DNA of 64,000 nt from Thinopyrum elongatum (lineage: Eukaryota; Streptophyta; Magnoliopsida; Poales; Poaceae): contig CM022302.1 in the NCBI GenBank assembly GCA_011799875.1, positions 182,582,942 through 182,646,941 on the forward strand, in the 5' to 3' direction. Made by a program: the position numbers and the translations under genes. Below are positions 58,801 to 64,000 of the stretch, piece after piece; the first letter of the stretch is position 1, and every line of letters begins with the position of its first letter. Below the pieces are notes generated by a model. That model made no database searches. It was not told the DNA's origin and was given only the letters and a program-made list of their open reading frames with translations.

Positions 58801-59743
58801 TATTTAGCGGGACGACCTTTGCCGGCATTTTGAATGGCCCAAGGCTGCCGAACAGCTATTCGCACAGCCAGGCATGGCCGTAAACTGTCAGGTTGTTGGT
58901 TAGGCCTGGGTACAGGCACATCCTATCCCCTGCATCTCCGTACCGCCAGGCAAACCTATCCATTTGCTGTAGCGGCGCAATGCGGCGTCGGAGGAAGTCA
59001 GCCCCCACGAGTTCGATGGTTAGCCCGGCAGCCTTGAGGCAAGCGATTCTATTGAAAGCCGGGTGAAGCCTATCATCGGTAAGGCCTAGCTTCCCCCAAT
59101 CCTTGCCGCGCACGACGCACTCCGTCCGCGCCTGGCAGTACTCTGGAGCGTCCGCATCCTGAATCCAGCACCAATCTGCCCTCCATTCTTCCCATCTGCC
59201 GTGCTGCTGACCAGGAAGATAATCCCAAGCATTCCTCGCCACCTAGGGGATCCAGCTTATATTTCCTGAGTGGAGATTCTTGTCCTTAACCCGCAGGACG
59301 AAGAAGTGCCTGAACAGATCCATGTTGGGGGCTACTCCAATGAAGTTCTCGCATAGATGGGCAAAAATCGCCATGCACGCCATTGCATTTGGCGTGAAAT
59401 CCAAAAGGTGGAATCCATACACCACCATCATCGCCTCAAAGAAATCAGAGAAAGAAGGGATGAGGCCGCAGAGGAAATATGCGCAGAAAAAGCGGTATGA
59501 ATTTGGCGGGTCCTCTTTCCCCTCCGCCAAAACCGCGGGAGCACCATGCCCTTTCGGGACTTCTCTCCCCCACATATACGCGTACCTCATGGCCAGGGTG
59601 TTGCTATCCAAGCTCGGCAGGAAGAACACTACATCTTCCCGCCGCTTCCTGTCCAGCTCCGCCGTTTTCTTCTTTTTCCCCTCCGCCACGTTTTCCTTCA
59701 GGGTGGCCGGCCGCTTCCCCCTTCCGGCGGCTTTCTTCCCCAT
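55824..59743 (-). pseudogene. Element G antisense additional ORF (putative gypsy-type transposon domain, coiled coil)
   Basis: Runs against the LTR direction from ATG 59743 (MGKKAAGRGKRPATLKE). The first part has YRFFCAYFLCGLIPSFSDFF and CMAIFAHLCENFIGVAPN, typical of the putative gypsy type transposon domain (PF04195), then AWDYLPGQQHGRWEEW. An acidic, Ser-rich linker follows. Splicing is suggested: donor GTAAGG at about 57952, acceptor CAG near 57862, donor CAG|GTAATT near 57460. The third part is a long coiled coil (LAERAALLNSKVKEISSREE) and the end has FEGLIGGLKTYEDERDACF. In-frame stops at 59243, 58856, about 57829, 57168, 56817, 56190 and two close to 56115-56140 break it; several sit where Trp, Gln or Arg would be expected (TGG, CAG or CGA changed by transition). 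Function of this protein class is unknown. Confidence 0.75.
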
Positions 59744-60116
59744 TCTTCGGGGCTGCGTGGAAGGTGGAAGGCTGGGTGGGAGATCGGAGGCGAATGCGGG
59801 CGCAGGGGCGATCGCTTGGCTTGAAGAGGAAGATGATGGAGGGGGAAACGGATGCGAATGAGCAGGACCCCTTCGCATTTTTCTCTTTTATGTGCAACGA
59901 ACGTGGGGGGTGGCTTTTCACTGCTTCCTCTCAGGAAGTTACCGTTTTACATTAACTGCTATAGTCCCATGACCCCACGACCTGCGGTAATTGCGCGGAG
60001 TGGATGTTGAGGTGACTGGTCATCATAACAAACTGCTGCACGCGCAGCGTTCCTTCGACACATGTCCGTGCACTGTTTGGGCCCTAACCCAACATGCCCG
60101 GCGACATGTATGGCTC

Positions 60117-60131
60117 AGGCCCGGGGGCTTC
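60117..60131 (+). other. Polypurine tract, element G
   Basis: AGGCCCGGGGGCTTC immediately before the 3' LTR; GC-rich tracts of this form are usual in Tat-type elements. Confidence 0.6.
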
Positions 60132-61058
60132 TGTCGGGGTACACAAATAGGGGTGTATGTTTCTCATGACTTGTGCACGGACAGTAGGCCTCTGTCCCGG
60201 CAACACCAAGCATTCAAGACAGAACCAAGCCAGAGAGAGCTCTTTGAGGAATCAAATGGCGGATCAAGAAGACCAAGACAAGCCAAGACAACAAGATATC
60301 ACTAAGGAAAAACCTCCCTTGTCGGGCTGGTGAGCCTGGTCAGGTCGAGGCCACCCCGAAGACAAGTCCCAAGACTTCCCCGGCAAGGATTGCCGGGGGC
60401 ACTGGCGGCCTACATCCCTGTCAAGGCTCCACCGCTCCACCGCATCGTAACGCAAGTCATCCATCGGTGCGGTGTCGAGGCCCCAGATAACTAAGTGGCT
60501 GTCATTTGGCACGTGGTAGCCATTTAGGAGGAAGATCACCTCTACATGACACCCGTCCAGAGGCGTGTCAAGAAGACAGATGGAAGATGACTAGAGCGGC
60601 GCGGCAGGCCTGTCGGGCCGCATCCATAGCGCGACACATGGCAGTGCATTTAATGCGCTTTGTCCTAACTACCAGAGTTAGGTATGATAGCACTGTTAGC
60701 TATCTAATCGCTGGATAATGACCGTTTTTCCATTGTGGTAACCCCTTAGCCAATAAAAGGAGGACCGTGGCAACCTTAGAAAGGATTCAGACCCTCGTGT
60801 ACTCATACGCACATAGCTGCTCTCCCCGAGGCGACCTTGCCGGGATCGGGCGCTGCGCATTCTTCACAGTCTCTGCATCAATCCACCAAAGTAGGAGTAG
60901 GATTTTACACTTCTCAGCGGCCCGAACCTGGGTAAAAACCACCAGTGTCACCACTGTCGTGCTGTCCCATGGCTTCCGCTCTTTGTGCAACGCATCCTCC
61001 CCCTGCCGAACCACAAAGGGGCCGATGGCCTCATAGGTGGTTGTGTTCTACCATGACA
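60132..61058 (+). repeat. Element G 3' LTR
   Basis: 927 bases; paired with 53600-54534. TATA position altered to CAATAAAAGG (60751-60760). Confidence 0.9.
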
Positions 61059-61063
61059 TACAG

Positions 61064-61459
61064 AGGCTTGCGGCGGCGGAACTTCTGATCTAGGTTTATT
61101 TCTGATGGTTTCTCTATTTATAGGATTTTTCAGCGTTGGAATCACGCGAAGATGGGCCTCGAGGTGGGCACAACCCGCCTGGGCGCGCCTGGCGCGCCCA
61201 GGTGTCTTGTGCTCACCTCCTTCACCTTCGGGTCCACCCATGAAGTTTCTAGTACCTCTTTTGTTCCAAAAAAATCATCAAAAAGTTTCGTTGCATTTGG
61301 AGAACTTTTATTTCTGCACAAAAAACAACACCACGGTAGTTCTGCTGAAAGCAGCGTTAGTCCGGGTTAGTTCCATCCAAATCATACCAAAACCATATAA
61401 AATTGTTGTAAACATGGCATGAATACTTCATAAATTATAGATACGTTGGAGACGTATCA
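61064..61459 (-). mobile_element. Element F 3' LTR, part 3
   Basis: Continues after the tacag duplication and ends GACGTATCA at 61459. Minus-strand TATA box CTATAAATA at 61115-61123. Closely similar to 3410-3797 of the H1 LTR. Confidence 0.82.
61115..61123 (-). promoter_or_regulatory. TATA box, element F LTR
   Basis: CTATAAATA on the minus strand, in the same place as in the A and C LTRs. Confidence 0.5.
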
Positions 61460-64000
61460 GCATCCCCAAGCTTAATTCCTACTCGTCCTTGAGTAGGTAA
61501 ATGATAAAAGAAATAATTTATGAAGTGTGAATGCTAGCATAGTGCATACGTTTGATCAATGATAATTTCAATCACTTTTCCTAGCATCATAACATCAATT
61601 TTTTCTCATAAAACTTCTCATGTTAAAGTAGCAACCAATTCACATGTTAAGGTTTAAACAATGAATTCTCTTGAAATTCAACAACCTATATTCTTTAGTC
61701 ACCAAACAATTGCAATTCAACTTATTCAACAGAGTCTAAGTAAGAGCTCCACATACTCAATCATCATATAGTCTTCCATGATTGCTAGTACTCAAAGCAT
61801 ATTCTTAGAACAAATGGCATCCATCGAACACAGAGAAAGATAGGGGCTTAATGTTTCGCCTCCCAACTCATTTACCATAGAGATAATTGTCAACAATAAT
61901 AAATCATGATGAAATATATTTGACTGGCCATATGTGCTTAGACCTTTCCCCACCACATGATGCTCACCAACTAGAGGATAATTGAGGTTGAAATGAGAAT
62001 GCATACTATTGAATCTTGCATAAAAGTAAATACTGAAAAGTAAAAGAGAGGCCCTTCATAGAGGGAAGCAGAGATTGTCATGCGCTTTTTATTTTTGGAT
62101 GCCCAAGCTCTTAATGCAAAGGAACGTCATGTTATATTGCCCCTTATGATAGCAACCTTTATTATGCAATCCATCGCTTTTATTACTTTGCCATCACAAG
62201 TTCATACAACGCTCAATTTTCCCTTGCAATAAAAGATCAAACATATTTAGGAGCAATTTTTATTGCTTTATGCACCGATGTCAACTTACTTGAAGGATCT
62301 TATTCAATCCATAGGTAGGTATGGTGGACACTCATGGCAAGAAACTTGGTTTAAGGGTTTTGGGATGCACAAGTAGTATCTCTACTTAGTAGGAATTTTT
62401 GGCTAGCAAAAGATCCTAAGCAAACACCACATGTTGGAGGATCCATGACAATATAACTTCTAAGCAAATATACACAACCATAACTCATTACGTTGTCTTC
62501 CTTGTCCAACTTCAACTAATTTGCTCAAGTTTGAAAATAATTAATGGGTATTCAGAATCATAGAAGATGTCCAAGATAATATATTTATATGTGGAAGTTC
62601 TCTTCCTTATACTAATCATTCATGAATTGCTTGTATGACCAATATTGTGATTGTCAAGCTTCAAAAGATTTCACTTTCTAAACCCAATGTGAAGCTACTA
62701 CTAGGCATGATATGAACATATAATTTCAACTTCATGATATTCAATTCATTCAACAATTTACTCTTAGGATATAAGTGAAGCACAAGAGTAAATGGCAAAC
62801 TACTCCAAAAAGATATAAGTGAAGATCAAACGAGTAGTTAAATGAATGGATAGCCATTCGAGGACTCGCTCTTATTTGAAAACTTTCAGAACTAAGTATT
62901 TATTAAAACAGCAAGCTAAACAAAACAAAATGACATTCCAAAAATAGCACACATCATGTGAAGAAGCAAAAACTTAGGCTCAACCGATACTAACCGATAA
63001 TTGTTGATGAAGAAAGGTGGGATGCCTACCAGGGCATCCCCAAGCTTAGATGCTTGAGACTTCTTGAAATATTATCTTTGGATGCCTTTGGCATTCCCAA
63101 GCTTGAGCTTTTGTGTCTCCTTAATTCCTTTTATACCACGGTTTCCCTAAATCTTAAAAACTTCATCCACACACAACTCAACAAGAATTCGTGAGGTAAG
63201 TTAGTATAAGTCAATGCAAAAACCTTATCATTCTCTACTGTAGAAAATCACTAAAATTATTATTTAACATTGCATACTAAATGCCTCTGCATATTAAATA
63301 CTCTTATCCTCAAATAGAATCATTAAACAAGCAAACATATGCAAACAATGCAAATATAACAGCAATCTGTCTAGACAGAAAAGTCTGTAAAGGATGCAGC
63401 AAGATCCAATCCTATTTAAATCAAAAAATTCTGAAAATTTACCACATTGTATAAAATTTATCATGTATTATTGTGCAAAAAAATTCAACATTTTATCACA
63501 TTCTGACTTTTCTCGGGAATTTTTTCAACAGCAATAAACTTTCTGTTATGAAACAACAACTCATATACTTGCAAAATAAGTATGGTGAAGGCTATCCTTG
63601 CCACTTTCATTGAAATAAAAGATGCAAAAGATTATTCTAAATAACAGCAATAAAATCTCAACAAAAGAAAATTACGCTCCAAGCAAAACACATATCATGT
63701 GACGAATGAAAACATAGCTCCAAGTGAGGTTACCGATAATGTTGAAGCCGAAAGAGGGGATGCCTTTCGGAGCATCCCCAAGCTTAGTTGCTTGGATATT
63801 CCTTGAATATTACCTTGGGTGCCTTGGGCATCCCCAAGCTTATGGTCTTGTCACTCCTTATTCTCCTCATATCGATATCTCACCCAAAACTTGAAAACTT
63901 CAATCACACAAAACTTAACGGAACTTCGTGAGATCGGTTAGTATGATAAAGAGCAAATCATTCACTTTGGTACTTTCAAGACAAGACCCATAATTGTTCT
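61460..64000 (-). mobile_element. Element F internal region, partial
   Basis: Starts with the polypurine tract (61460-61473) and runs off the window; the primer site, 5' LTR and any ORF lie to the right. The part present is non-coding. It matches the H1 internal fragment (10217-10735) at its start and carries AAGTGAAG motifs at about 62770-62830 and hairpins at 63018-63042 and 63756-63779, with a further copy near 63810-63840. Confidence 0.75.
63018..63779. repeat. Conserved hairpins, element F (two sites)
   Basis: GTGGGATGCC/GGGCATCCCC at 63018-63042 and GGGGATGCC/GAGCATCCCC at 63756-63779, each followed by AAGCTTAG. Element F has the block twice about 740 bases apart. Confidence 0.68.

Larger units (their letters stand above)
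53600..61058 (+). mobile_element. Element G: Tat-like non-autonomous element with antisense ORF
   Basis: Plus strand by LTR signals. LTRs at 53600-54534 and 60132-61058 start TGTCGGGGTACAC and end CCATGACA. Duplication tacgg (53595-53599) against tacag (61059-61063), one mismatch. TATA box on the plus strand in the left LTR; polypurine tract before the right LTR. No sense gag, protease, RT or integrase is recognised in the 5.6-kb interior; instead a long gene runs antisense. About 15 substitutions in 235 aligned LTR bases by hand count. An antisense additional ORF near the 3' LTR is known in Tat-lineage gypsy elements such as Grande, Cinful and RIRE2. Confidence 0.88.

Noticed and set aside
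53600..61058. Element G as a host gene cluster with a coiled-coil protein
   Set aside because: It is bounded by LTRs and a 5-base TSD, and the ORF type is the known antisense ORF of Tat-type elements.

Overview
The window looks like intergenic DNA from a large-genome grass, most likely Triticeae (wheat, barley, rye or a relative). Almost all of it is LTR retrotransposons nested inside one another. I recognise the LTR styles, the tRNA-Asp primer sites and the lack of intact host genes as typical of Triticeae, but family names (Sabrina/WHAM-like, Fatima-like, Tekay-like) come from memory and were not searched. The only candidate for a host or DNA-transposon gene is at the left edge (about 230-2172): a broken, spliced MYB/SANT plus NAM-associated-type gene with a TATA box, followed by a Gly-codon repeat into which an LTR begins.

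Layout, left to right. H1 is a minus-strand element whose 3' LTR (2173-3797, resuming at 10211-10216) is split by element A (3798-10205, minus, TSD gagac/gagat). H1 internal DNA (10217-10735) runs into an inverted LTR fragment (10736-11479), then into a truncated minus-strand element D (11480-12146), which is fused by illegitimate recombination to the plus-strand element B (12147-20405). B is Athila-like: it has gag-protease and a broken third ORF but no reverse transcriptase. Next comes an old Tat/Fatima-like element, Z, seen in three pieces: an antisense additional ORF (20406-20602 and 27348-27569), non-coding DNA (27570-28845) and gag-protease on the minus strand (28846-29349 and 38178-38622). 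Z is split by element C (20603-27342, minus, TSD ccgca) and element E (29350-38177, minus, TSD gtggt). E itself carries a solo LTR (32106-33416, TSD gtagg).

The right third is element F, minus strand. Its 3' LTR starts at 38623 and ends at 61459, and its internal DNA runs off the window. That one LTR is interrupted twice: by a 13.7-kb Tekay/Del-like chromovirus (39373-53074, minus, TSD gaacc) and by a Tat-like element G (53600-61058, plus, TSD tacgg/tacag). G has no sense gag-pol that I can see; it carries a long antisense, intron-containing ORF with a putative gypsy-type transposon (PF04195-like) domain and a coiled coil.

Only the Tekay-like element has a complete gag-protease-RT-RNase H-integrase-chromodomain order, and it has in-frame stops. 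A, B, C, E, F and G look non-autonomous in the sequence present. A, B, C, D and E share a tRNA-Asp(GUC)-type primer-binding site. A, C, E and F also share a conserved non-coding block near the middle of the element: repeated AAGTGAAGC-type motifs followed by two GC-rich hairpins that resemble the polypurine tract. C and E carry a little-known acidic ORF where gag should be. These shared parts are the most interesting material here.
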